Assembly (NCBI GenBank): GCA_964540105.1
Contig: CAZILL010000003.1
Location: 248,001-312,000, forward strand
From: DATKJY01 sp964540105
GTDB lineage: Bacteria > Zixibacteria > MSB-5A5 > GN15 > FEB-12
DNA: 64,000 nucleotides
Reading direction: 5' to 3'
In this document: positions 11,202-18,077 of the stretch, in pieces
Layout: each line of letters starts with the position of its first letter
How positions within the stretch are numbered: the first letter of the stretch is position 1
Notes under the pieces: generated by a model
Database searches by the model: none
The model's input: only the letters and a program-made list of their open reading frames with translations
What the model was told of the DNA's origin: nothing
Made by a program: the position numbers and the translations under genes

Positions 11202-12040
11202 CAGAATTCGAACATTCCCTGCCCCACAAAGCGAACCGGCCCCGTCAGTTCCACTTTCCCGGTATCCTCGTGCCACTTTACAAGGAGCGAGCCAGAGTCA
11301 AACATCACCTCGCACGTCCTTTCGACAAGGCCAAGCATCACTGACGCACAAACTGAGGCTACCGCACCTGTTCCCGACGAACCTGTTGCTCCCGCTCCTC
11401 GCTCCCAGTCGGCGACTCGAATCCTTCCTCGCGAAATGACCTTTACGAACTCAACATTGGACCCTCGTGGAAACATCGTCAACTTTTCGATCCTGCTGCC
11501 GGCGGTTTTCCAATCGAAACGGAAGTCTCTAACGACAATTACTGTATGTGGATTCCCGACCGACAAGCAGGTCGCTCGAAAGTGAGCGCCGGCCGCGCGG
11601 AGAGGTCGATTCACAAAGTACGCATGTTTCGTCTTGATCGGAATCTTGCAGGAGCGGAATTCAGGCTCGCCGAGCTCAGCCTTCACCATGACGTCCGAAC
11701 GCGTGAACTTCATGATCTCAACGAGATCGACACCCTTTCCAATCTGAAACTGGAACGAGGTTCCAGATTTGAATTGCCTGCACACGTGTACTGCAGCAAT
11801 CCGAAGACCGTTGCCGGATTTCTCCGCCCAGCTGCCATCGGCATTATAGACGTCAATTCTCCGGTGTGCCTTTCGGCTGGGCGAAAGGTATAAAATTCCG
11901 TCAGCCCCCACCCCCTCACGGCGATGACACATTGCCTTTGCCAGCGCGCCTACCCGCCCCTTGCTGATACATAGGTCCTCTTTGTCTACGACGAGAAAGT
12001 CATTCCCAAGAGCGTGATACTTGCTAAAGTGAATCTTCAT
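11201..12040 (-). CDS. dapF: Diaminopimelate-epimerase family protein with both catalytic Cys replaced by Ser
   Basis: The fold family of DapF is clear: N-terminal KYHALGNDFLVVD, NADGSWAEKSGNG near residues 66-78, GNPHTV near 162-167, RGSNVEFV, and WERGAGATGSSGTGA near 212-226. Known DapF enzymes use two cysteines as acid/base pair (…CGNG and …CGTG). Here both are serine (Ser75, Ser222), read from TCC and TCG codons, so these are not single miscalls of one site. The product may still bind a diaminopimelate-like ligand or act on another substrate. It is the first gene of the trp cluster and is coupled to trpE by TGATG. The gene symbol marks family only. Confidence 0.85.
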   Translation of the reverse strand: MKIHFSKYHALGNDFLVVDKEDLCISKGRVGALAKAMCHRREGVGADGILYLSPSRKAHRRIDVYNADGSWAEKSGNGLRIAAVHVCRQFKSGTSFQFQIGKGVDLVEIMKFTRSDVMVKAELGEPEFRSCKIPIKTKHAYFVNRPLRAAGAHFRATCLSVGNPHTVIVVRDFRFDWKTAGSRIEKLTMFPRGSNVEFVKVISRGRIRVADWERGAGATGSSGTGAVASVCASVMLGLVERTCEVMFDSGSLLVKWHEDTGKVELTGPVRFVGQGMFEF

Positions 12041-12074
12041 AATCCTGCCAATTAACCGAATTCGCTCTTTCTTG

Positions 12075-12102
12075 CAATAAAAAACCCGCCATCCGGCGGG
12101 TT
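12075..12102 (-). terminator. Rho-independent terminator of the 12209-13417 aminotransferase gene
   Basis: On the minus strand, AACCCGCC, a four-base loop and GGCGGGTT form a perfect 8-bp stem (12083-12102) followed by a T-rich run (TTTTTTATT). It lies about 107 bp past the aminotransferase stop and 43 bp before the dapF-like start, so it isolates the trp operon from upstream transcription. Confidence 0.85.
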
Positions 12103-12208
12103 CGACACTGTCTCATCTCTCCCAATTGAACGTCAACGGAACGCACTCTGCCCTCTTCCCCATCGCCACCACAGACTCGTCAGAATGCTCGAATTCATCC
12201 TGAGTCCC

Positions 12209-13417
12209 TCACATGTTCTCTTTGAACAGAGTTCCAAGGCGTTTGATACCCTCCACTATTCCTTCAAGCGTCGCGTTTGAAAAGTTCAGTCTGAGGGTGT
12301 GCTCTCCGCCCCCATTTGCGAAAAACGGTGATCCGTACACATACGCCACTTTCTGCGCCACAGCCTTTGGAAGCAGATCTTTGGCCGACATATGCTTTGG
12401 CAATTCGAGCCAGAGGAACAAACCGCCCAGGGGCTTGGTGTAGACAATCTCCGATGGGAAATGTTCCTGCATTGCCCCCAGCATGCAGTTCCGCTTTCGC
12501 AGATAGTCAGCCTTAATCACTTCGATGTGTGGCTCCAGCAGTCCGCGCCGCACAAACTCATAAATCATGTATTGACTGAATGTGTTTGTATGCAGGTCCG
12601 AACACTGCTTGACTTTCTCGAATTGTGTAATAATCGGCTTGGGGCCGTTGACCCAGCCGATCCTCAAACCCGGTGTAATCACTTTCGAGAACGACCGAAG
12701 TGCGATCACTTCATCGCCGCCTATCGACTTCAATGTCGGCACACGCTCCCCTGAGAAACGAATGTCACCATATGGGTTGTCATCAACGATCGGGACATCA
12801 TAACGAATCGCGACGTCAACTAATGCCCGCCGGCGCTCCTCCGACATAGTGATCCCCGTCGGATTCTGGAAATTTGAGACCGTGTAGATCAGCTTTGGCT
12901 TGTACTTCTTGAGCTTTTCCTCTACCTGATCCACGAGCATGCCGTCCTGGTCCATCTCGACCGTTGCATAGCGGGCCTGATAGTAGTTAAAGGCCTGCAG
13001 AGCTCCAACATAGGTCGGGTTTTCTACTAGAACGTAATCCCCCGGATCAACGAAGGCCCGGGCAATGAGCTCGATCCCCTGCTGTGCACCGGCTGCCACG
13101 AGAATATTCTCGACCTCCGTATACGTTCCTCGGTCAGTGGCTCGCCTTGCAATCAACTCCCGAAGAGGAGTTATCCCCTTTGAGAGCGAGTATTGAAGCG
13201 CGTCTGGGCCATACTTTGAAACAACATCGAACGCGATCTGCCCGAGGGCGTCGAGCGGGAAGAGTTCCGGCGCTGGCAGACCTCCCGCAAAAGAAATGAC
13301 GCCAGGCTGCGAAGAAATCTTTAGAATCTCACGAATAATCGACGTCTCGAGCTTGAGCACATGGGGCGCAATCTTCCATCTTTCCGGACGCACTCGTTGA
13401 TTGAGTTCTGTCAGCAT
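12209..13417 (-). CDS. PLP-dependent class I/II aminotransferase (LysN / MocR-catalytic-domain type)
   Basis: Fold-type I aminotransferase. It opens with SIIREILKISSQPGVISFAG, the typical start of 2-aminoadipate/aromatic (LysN-like) transaminases. PLP contacts are seen in NPTYVGAL, NFQNPTGITMS, DDNPYGDIRF and SFSKVITPGLRIGW, where the Lys binds PLP. The ATG at 13417 follows a GAGGG ribosome site at good spacing; the frame stays open to 13456. Substrate is uncertain: aromatic, branched-chain and 2-aminoadipate activities all occur in this family. It is monocistronic, with its own terminator downstream and a palindromic operator on its probable promoter upstream. Confidence 0.9.
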   Translation of the reverse strand: MLTELNQRVRPERWKIAPHVLKLETSIIREILKISSQPGVISFAGGLPAPELFPLDALGQIAFDVVSKYGPDALQYSLSKGITPLRELIARRATDRGTYTEVENILVAAGAQQGIELIARAFVDPGDYVLVENPTYVGALQAFNYYQARYATVEMDQDGMLVDQVEEKLKKYKPKLIYTVSNFQNPTGITMSEERRRALVDVAIRYDVPIVDDNPYGDIRFSGERVPTLKSIGGDEVIALRSFSKVITPGLRIGWVNGPKPIITQFEKVKQCSDLHTNTFSQYMIYEFVRRGLLEPHIEVIKADYLRKRNCMLGAMQEHFPSEIVYTKPLGGLFLWLELPKHMSAKDLLPKAVAQKVAYVYGSPFFANGGGEHTLRLNFSNATLEGIVEGIKRLGTLFKENM

Positions 13418-13508
13418 GCCCCGACCCTCTCTCTCTATCACAGCATTAATCTTCATATCAGTCTCGGCAATCCCCTTTGAGAAAAGGGAAATTGCCTCTC
13501 CGTATTTG

Positions 13509-13541
13509 TGTGAAATATATCACATTGCCGCAAAAACACAA
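13509..13541 (-). promoter_or_regulatory. Promoter of the aminotransferase gene with CRP/FNR-type palindrome over its -10
   Basis: The palindrome TGTGAAATATATCACA (13509-13524) is an exact TGTGA-N6-TCACA, the consensus of CRP-family sites. On the minus strand the -10 candidate TATATT (13514-13519) sits inside it, with TTGTGT (13536-13541) 16 bp upstream as -35. A regulator bound here would cover the -10, which suggests repression of the aminotransferase gene; activation of the divergent propeller gene is also possible. Confidence 0.5.
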
Positions 13542-13599
13542 CTCCAAAACGGATCGCCTGGCCGATGACATCTGCGGATTTCCCCACCCAATTCCAGAC

Positions 13600-13627
13600 T
13601 TGACAATATTGCCGACTATCATATCTT
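13600..13627 (+). promoter_or_regulatory. Putative promoter of the secreted propeller gene
   Basis: TTGACA at 13600-13605 and TATCTT at 13622-13627 are 16 bp apart. TATCTTTC also resembles the TAnnTTTG -10 described in Bacteroidetes. The predicted 5' leader to the ATG at 13681 would be about 45 nt. Confidence 0.5.
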
Positions 13628-13680
13628 TCTTTCGTCCCTTTTGTTTGCGCACAATTCGTCGTTTTCAGGAGGATATGGTG

Positions 13681-15249
13681 ATGTTAAGAGTTGTGGTCAA
13701 CAGTTTCCTGCTCGCCGTGATCAGTTCTGCAGCCTTCGCGCAGCACCTCGACACTGCTTGGATTCACCGTTTCAACGGTCCGGCGAACGGTGATGATCGC
13801 GTTTCTGCCCTTTGTGTTGACGGCGTCGGCCGCTCCGTGATCCTTGGCTCAACACCCAATGGCACGACTGCCGATTTTGTGACTATCTTCCACCAGTATT
13901 ACAACGACGTTGTCTGGACCAGGCAATTCCACAAGGGGGCTGATGCCCCACTTGCAGTGGATGTTCAGAGGGGCTACGGTCTCTATAATCCTTATAGCTA
14001 TGTTGCAGGCTGCAGTGATGACGACTTCCTCGTCGTGAAATACAACTACAATACTGGCGATACCATCTGGGTGCGTACGTACAGTGGTCCGGGTAACGGA
14101 CCTGACAGCGCCGTGGCGATAGCGGTCGACGAATACGGAAACGCCTATGTGACAGGACCGAGTTTGGGGGCCGGAAACGACGGATTCGACATTGCAACAA
14201 TCAAGTACAGCGCCAATGGAGACATCGCCTGGGTCCGCCGCTACAATCACTCCTGTTCGACAACTCCCTGTTCTGACGATATCAGCAGAGCCATCGGTTT
14301 TGACCGCAGCGGCAATGTCCTTGTCACAGGTTCTGCAGGACGGCCCGGGGCGTTTGATTTCGTGACTCTCAAGTATCTTCCGAACGGCGATCTATCCTGG
14401 ACTTCCGTATATCGTGGATCAGTTACACTTGGAGACGATCGTGCCAACGCTCTGGCGGTCGACACGGCGGGGAATGTCTATGTCACTGGGTACACTGGCA
14501 GTTCGGGTTTGATGCGCACTCACTATGTCACAATCAAGTACCTGCCGAACGGCGATACCGCCTGGACACGTACCTATCTGGGAGCGGATTATGCTGGTGT
14601 GGCCAAATCCATAGCTGTCGACCGTTTCGGGAACGTGTGCGTCGCTGGACAGGTTAGCCCGATTGATCCCGGTTGGACCGAGTACACCACACTTCGCTAC
14701 AGCTCCAACGGCGACCTGCTCTGGTCACGCCGGTTCCGTGGGTTAGTGACTATTAGCGACGCTCAAGCCCGGATCTGCGTCGATACTGCCGGCTCAGTGT
14801 ACGTGGGAGGAACCTCCTACGAGGCCGCCACCGGCAAGGACTTTGTTGTCGTCAAGTATTTCCCTAATGGTACGACGGCCTGGAGTTCCCGCTACAACGG
14901 CCCAGCGGGTGGTGACGATGAGCTTGTCTCTCTCGCCATCGGACCCGGAGGTCTGTTTGCAAGCGGGACAAGCTTGGGCATTGGCTCCGGCCTTGACTTT
15001 GCCACTATCAAGTATCAACAGCATTGCTGTCTTGGGTCTCTTGGTAATGTTGACGGCAGTGTTGACCACATAATTGACATCACCGATCTCTTTCTGCTGA
15101 TTGACTGGCTGGTAGCGCCGATAGAATTGGGACCCGAAATCTGCCCTGAAGCTGCTAATGTCGATGCCGTGGGAGGCATCGATATTTCCGACCTCATGAC
15201 GCTGGTCGACTTTCTGGCAACAGGCGTCCAACTGATACCCTGCCCATGA
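13681..15249 (+). CDS. Secreted SBBP-type beta-propeller protein with C-terminal dockerin-like tag
   Basis: Starts at ATG 13681, eight bases after AGGAGG; earlier in-frame starts lack a ribosome site. Residues 1-20 are a signal peptide with likely cleavage after AFA. Then come eight repeats of about 50 residues of the form DxxGNxYVTG ... DFxTIKYxxNGDxxWxRxY, i.e. propeller blades. The N-terminal strand DTAWIHRFNG completes the motif that the last blade lacks, as in Velcro-closed propellers. The final ~70 residues have two EF-hand-like loops, NVDGSVDHIIDITDL and NVDAVGGIDISDL, preceded by CC, as in dockerin-type tags of FCB genomes. Role unknown; probably an exported or surface-attached protein. 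Confidence 0.88.
   Translation: MLRVVVNSFLLAVISSAAFAQHLDTAWIHRFNGPANGDDRVSALCVDGVGRSVILGSTPNGTTADFVTIFHQYYNDVVWTRQFHKGADAPLAVDVQRGYGLYNPYSYVAGCSDDDFLVVKYNYNTGDTIWVRTYSGPGNGPDSAVAIAVDEYGNAYVTGPSLGAGNDGFDIATIKYSANGDIAWVRRYNHSCSTTPCSDDISRAIGFDRSGNVLVTGSAGRPGAFDFVTLKYLPNGDLSWTSVYRGSVTLGDDRANALAVDTAGNVYVTGYTGSSGLMRTHYVTIKYLPNGDTAWTRTYLGADYAGVAKSIAVDRFGNVCVAGQVSPIDPGWTEYTTLRYSSNGDLLWSRRFRGLVTISDAQARICVDTAGSVYVGGTSYEAATGKDFVVVKYFPNGTTAWSSRYNGPAGGDDELVSLAIGPGGLFASGTSLGIGSGLDFATIKYQQHCCLGSLGNVDGSVDHIIDITDLFLLIDWLVAPIELGPEICPEAANVDAVGGIDISDLMTLVDFLATGVQLIPCP
13747..15024 (+). repeat. Eight tandem ~150-bp repeats encoding propeller blades
   Basis: The encoded protein repeats a ~50-residue unit eight times, recognised by GNxYVTG/GNVLVTG-type and TIKY/TLKYxxNGD motifs. 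Units 3, 4 and 5 are the closest to each other (NAYVTG, NVLVTG, NVYVTG); the first and last are most diverged. The repeats are diverged at DNA level, so they are old. Confidence 0.75.
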
Positions 15250-15279
15250 ACAATTCTACGAATGACTGTCAAAAGAATG

Positions 15280-15302
15280 CCGTCAGGTTGGTCACCTGAC
15301 GG
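15280..15302 (-). terminator. Hairpin between convergent genes, likely terminator of yebC
   Basis: CCGTCAGGT (15280-15288) and ACCTGACGG (15294-15302) form a 9-bp stem with a 5-base loop. On the minus strand it is followed by CATTCTTTT, a modest T-rich stretch, 27 bp past the yebC stop. It may also slow transcription from the plus-strand propeller gene, but that side has no T run. Confidence 0.55.
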
Positions 15303-15328
15303 CCGGATTCGCTTCGAGGACGATTCAC

Positions 15329-16081
15329 CTATCCCGCAATCTTCTCCAGAATTTTGGCGTCAATGTCGAAGTTGGAATAGACCTTCTGCACATCCTCGTT
15401 TTCTTCGAGAAGATCAAACAATTTCAACATCGAATTGGCCTCTCCCTCCGTCGCAATCTTGACTGAGTTGGCCGGAATCATGGTGATCTCTGATGACACG
15501 ATCGGGATACTTTTTGATTCCAACGCCGCCCGTACTGATTCCAGTTCGTTCGGCTCGGTCGTTATCTCGTAGGCTCCTGATTCAGAGTTGAAATCTTCGG
15601 CACCGTTTTCCATGGCCAATTCCATGAGCGTGTTTTCATCAGCAGCATTCAGTTCGACCGTTATGACCCCTTTCTTGTGGAAGATCCACGACACACATCC
15701 GGCTGCCCCCAGATTTCCTCCATACTTCGTAAGTAGATGGCGTATCTCGGCCACCGTCCGGTTCTTATTGTCCGTCATAACTTCCATGATAACCGCCACT
15801 CCCGCCGGGCCATATCCTTCATATACGGCCGATTCGTAAGTAACGCCTGGGAGTTGACCCGTCCCCTTCAGTATAGCGCGCTTGATGTTGTCAGCCGGCA
15901 TGTTAACGGCTTTGGCCGCGGCTACGGCGCTGCGCAGTCGAGCGTTACCGTTCTGATCCCCACCCCCCTCTCGAGCAGCCACGGTAATTTCCTTAATATG
16001 CTGCGTAAAAACCTTCCCACGCTCCTGATCCAGCTTCCCCTTCTTCCTCTTGATGGTCGCCCATTTTGAATGGCCGGACAT
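15329..16081 (-). CDS. yebC: YebC/PmpR family protein (TACO1 homologue)
   Basis: Starts MSGHSKWATIKRKKGKLD, the hallmark of the family, with DNIKRAI and YEGYGPAGVAV(I) in the usual places; 250 aa is normal. Members have been described as transcriptional regulators and, more recently, as translation factors that relieve ribosome stalling at proline stretches. A strong AGGAGGT site lies seven bases before the ATG. It is transcribed alone; no ruvC neighbour is present. Confidence 0.95.
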   Translation of the reverse strand: MSGHSKWATIKRKKGKLDQERGKVFTQHIKEITVAAREGGGDQNGNARLRSAVAAAKAVNMPADNIKRAILKGTGQLPGVTYESAVYEGYGPAGVAVIMEVMTDNKNRTVAEIRHLLTKYGGNLGAAGCVSWIFHKKGVITVELNAADENTLMELAMENGAEDFNSESGAYEITTEPNELESVRAALESKSIPIVSSEITMIPANSVKIATEGEANSMLKLFDLLEENEDVQKVYSNFDIDAKILEKIAG

Positions 16082-16229
16082 TTGCCTACCTCCTGAATTA
16101 TATCGCTACGTCTTCGCGCTCTACGCTGTTGCCAGGGCATAGAAGCTAACATAAGTGAGGCGCGTTGGCAAGTGGCCTCTCAATCGTTTTTCCGCTGTCC
16201 CGGACAGCTCCAGCATTGTATTCTAAGTC

Positions 16230-16559
16230 ATGTCCACGGTCTTTACACAGATTATCAACCGCCAGCTTCCGGCAAAGATCTTCTACGAAACTGATGACGT
16301 AATCGTAATCGCCGACCATAGACCAAAGGATCGAGTCCATCTCCTCATAATCCCGAAAGCGGAATATACAAATTTCCAGTCCACACCCCCGGAAGTTCTT
16401 ACTTTGCTTCATGAAACCGTGAAAATCGTTGCTGACAAATTAGGCCTGGCCGACCACTATCGCCTGCTCATAAACAACGGCTACGGTCAGGAAGTCGACC
16501 ACATTCACATCCACTTTCTCTCGAATAGAGCCTCCTCACACCTCCAGTTTTGTTCATGA
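16230..16559 (+). CDS. HIT family (histidine triad) nucleotide-binding protein
   Basis: Small cytosolic HINT-like hydrolase, acting on nucleoside phosphoramidates or similar in its family. Visible are FTQIINRQLPAKIFYE at the start, DHRPKDRVHLLIIPK and the triad VDHIHIHFLS with His91, His93 and His95. At 109 aa it is slightly short: after the triad it ends SNRASSHLQFCS instead of the usual LGGR...W tail, so the C-terminus may be degenerate. It precedes rpsU by 120 bp on the same strand. Confidence 0.88.
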   Translation: MSTVFTQIINRQLPAKIFYETDDVIVIADHRPKDRVHLLIIPKAEYTNFQSTPPEVLTLLHETVKIVADKLGLADHYRLLINNGYGQEVDHIHIHFLSNRASSHLQFCS

Positions 16560-16594
16560 TCGGTCATTTTTTTTGGCCAACCGCCGGTTTGATA

Positions 16595-16634
16595 TTGACA
16601 AACCTGAACTTCTGACGTAATCTTCCGATATAAT
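16595..16634 (+). promoter_or_regulatory. Putative rpsU promoter region
   Basis: TTGACA lies at 16595-16600. A -10 could be TAATCT at 16618-16623 (17-bp spacing) or the better-matching TATAAT at 16629-16634, which is too far from that -35 and would need its own. Both lead into rpsU-yqeY. Confidence 0.45.
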
Positions 16635-16679
16635 GTTGAAGGATAGTACGTTAACAAAGGGGGAAGGAGGTGAATCTGT

Positions 16680-16874
16680 TTGACAGGTGTAAGAGTTAGG
16701 GACGACGAGTCCTTCGAAAAAGCTCTTCGACGTTTCAATAAGTTCTGCGAAAAATCGGGAATTCTCTCTGACTATAAAAAGCATCAACACTATGAGAAGC
16801 CTTCCGAATCCCGGAAGCGGAAGTTAGCCGCCGCCAAGCGTAAACAGCGTCGGAATAGATATTGGGATGACTAA
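16680..16874 (+). CDS. rpsU: 30S ribosomal protein S21
   Basis: The 64-residue product (TGVRVRDDESFEKALRRFNK ... RRNRYWDD) is a standard bS21, a basic small-subunit protein near the mRNA 3' end of 16S rRNA. The start is TTG at 16680, decided by AAGGAGGTGA at 16664-16673 with nine-base spacing from AGGAGG; no ATG is in range. It is followed six bases later by yqeY, the widespread rpsU-yqeY pairing that in many genomes continues to dnaG. Confidence 0.95.
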   Translation: MTGVRVRDDESFEKALRRFNKFCEKSGILSDYKKHQHYEKPSESRKRKLAAAKRKQRRNRYWDD

Positions 16875-16879
16875 GAAAT

Positions 16880-17326
16880 ATGTCTCTTATCGAGCGTATT
16901 GATCAGGACATTAAAGAGGCCCTGAAGGGTGGTCAAAAAGACAAACTGACCGTGCTCCGGGGCCTCAAATCTGACATCAAGTATAAGCAGATTGACAACG
17001 GCGCTCCCCTCGACGACGCCCAAGTTATTGCTGTCCTGTCGACCTGCGCCAAGAAGCGCCGAGAATCTATCGAACAGTACAGTTTGGCCGGACGCATTGA
17101 CTTGGCCGACAAGGAGAAATCCGAGCTCGAGATTATTTCCTCCTATCTCCCCCAGCAGCTTTCTGAGGACAGGCTTCGCCAGCTGATTATAGAGTCTATT
17201 AATGAATCTGGCGCTGACTCCCCTCAGAAGTTGGGGCTCGTCATGAAGGTCCTGATGCCCAAGATCAAGGGTCAGGCTGACGGAAAACTGGTCAACCGAC
17301 TGGTTACAGAATTGCTTGCCAAGTAG
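16880..17326 (+). CDS. yqeY: GatB/YqeY domain protein
   Basis: 148-residue helical protein like the C-terminal tRNA-binding domain of GatB/GatE. Seen are LIERIDQDIKEALKGGQKDK, LRGLKSDIKYK and the C-terminal KLVNRLV helix. The exact role of stand-alone YqeY is not established. It follows rpsU by 5 bp and is probably cotranscribed. Confidence 0.93.
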   Translation: MSLIERIDQDIKEALKGGQKDKLTVLRGLKSDIKYKQIDNGAPLDDAQVIAVLSTCAKKRRESIEQYSLAGRIDLADKEKSELEIISSYLPQQLSEDRLRQLIIESINESGADSPQKLGLVMKVLMPKIKGQADGKLVNRLVTELLAK

Positions 17327-17384
17327 TTTAACAACTTTCTACCTTTTCCCAGCATAATTTGTACTCAAGAGATGGAGTGTTGGG

Positions 17385-18002
17385 ATGAACTGGATTGATT
17401 TCGTCCTCATCGCCCTTCTGCTGACGGCTGTCATCGTTGGCTCCAAGAAGGGGTTGGTTCGTGAATTGTCGGCATTTGTGGTCACCTTTGCGATTGTTAT
17501 CGTCTCAGTAAACAATCTTGATTTCCTGGCGATCTGGGTGAACGACAAACTGGGCTTATCCGCCTTGCTCTCCGCATTCATTGCTTTCACCGTGCTCATC
17601 GGGGCGTCTTACGGGGCCTTCAAGTTGCTCGGCGTCTTGTTCTATAAGATTGCCTCTTTGAAGAGCAACGGACGACGTGATCAGGTTGGCGGTGCAATTG
17701 TTGGTTTTGTGCGAGGATGGATGTCGGTCGGCATCCTGGCGATGGGACTTTTCCTGCTCCCGCTTCCCGAGACCTTTTTTGCGACCTTTGACGCTTCGGT
17801 CATCGGCCGCGCAGCGGCGCGGACGGTTCCGGTCATCTACGAAGGCACGCGCATGATGCACCCGTCCAATCCGGACTTTATTGAGAAGATTAGAAACACG
17901 CTTCAGTCAGCGGCCGCAACAGGAAACTCGAGCAAGCGCGAGGATCTTCGCCTTGTGTTGAATCGATTCGATCGTTTCTTTGCGAGCGCCCCGAAAATCT
18001 GA
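17385..18002 (+). CDS. cvpA: CvpA family inner-membrane protein
   Basis: 205 aa with four hydrophobic segments (about residues 2-20, 27-45, 62-85 and 105-125) and the family opening NWIDFVLIALLLTAVIVGSKKG. CvpA homologues are linked to colicin V production in E. coli and to envelope stress, but the function is poorly defined. The gene precedes mutS2, a pairing frequent in many bacteria. Confidence 0.88.
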   Translation: MNWIDFVLIALLLTAVIVGSKKGLVRELSAFVVTFAIVIVSVNNLDFLAIWVNDKLGLSALLSAFIAFTVLIGASYGAFKLLGVLFYKIASLKSNGRRDQVGGAIVGFVRGWMSVGILAMGLFLLPLPETFFATFDASVIGRAAARTVPVIYEGTRMMHPSNPDFIEKIRNTLQSAAATGNSSKREDLRLVLNRFDRFFASAPKI

Positions 18003-18039
18003 TACCGTTTCCCTTTTCATCAACGACCTGTATATTGCG

Positions 18040-18063
18040 GACCGGCCAAAGGCCGGTCTTTCT
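18040..18063 (+). terminator. Strong hairpin between cvpA and mutS2
   Basis: GACCGGCC (18040-18047), AAA and GGCCGGTC (18051-18058) form a perfect 8-bp stem followed by TTTCT. The U run is short, and the mutS2 ATG starts only 19 bases later, so it may act as an attenuator or partial terminator that lowers mutS2 expression. Confidence 0.5.
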
Positions 18064-18077
18064 GTGACGGAATCGCA

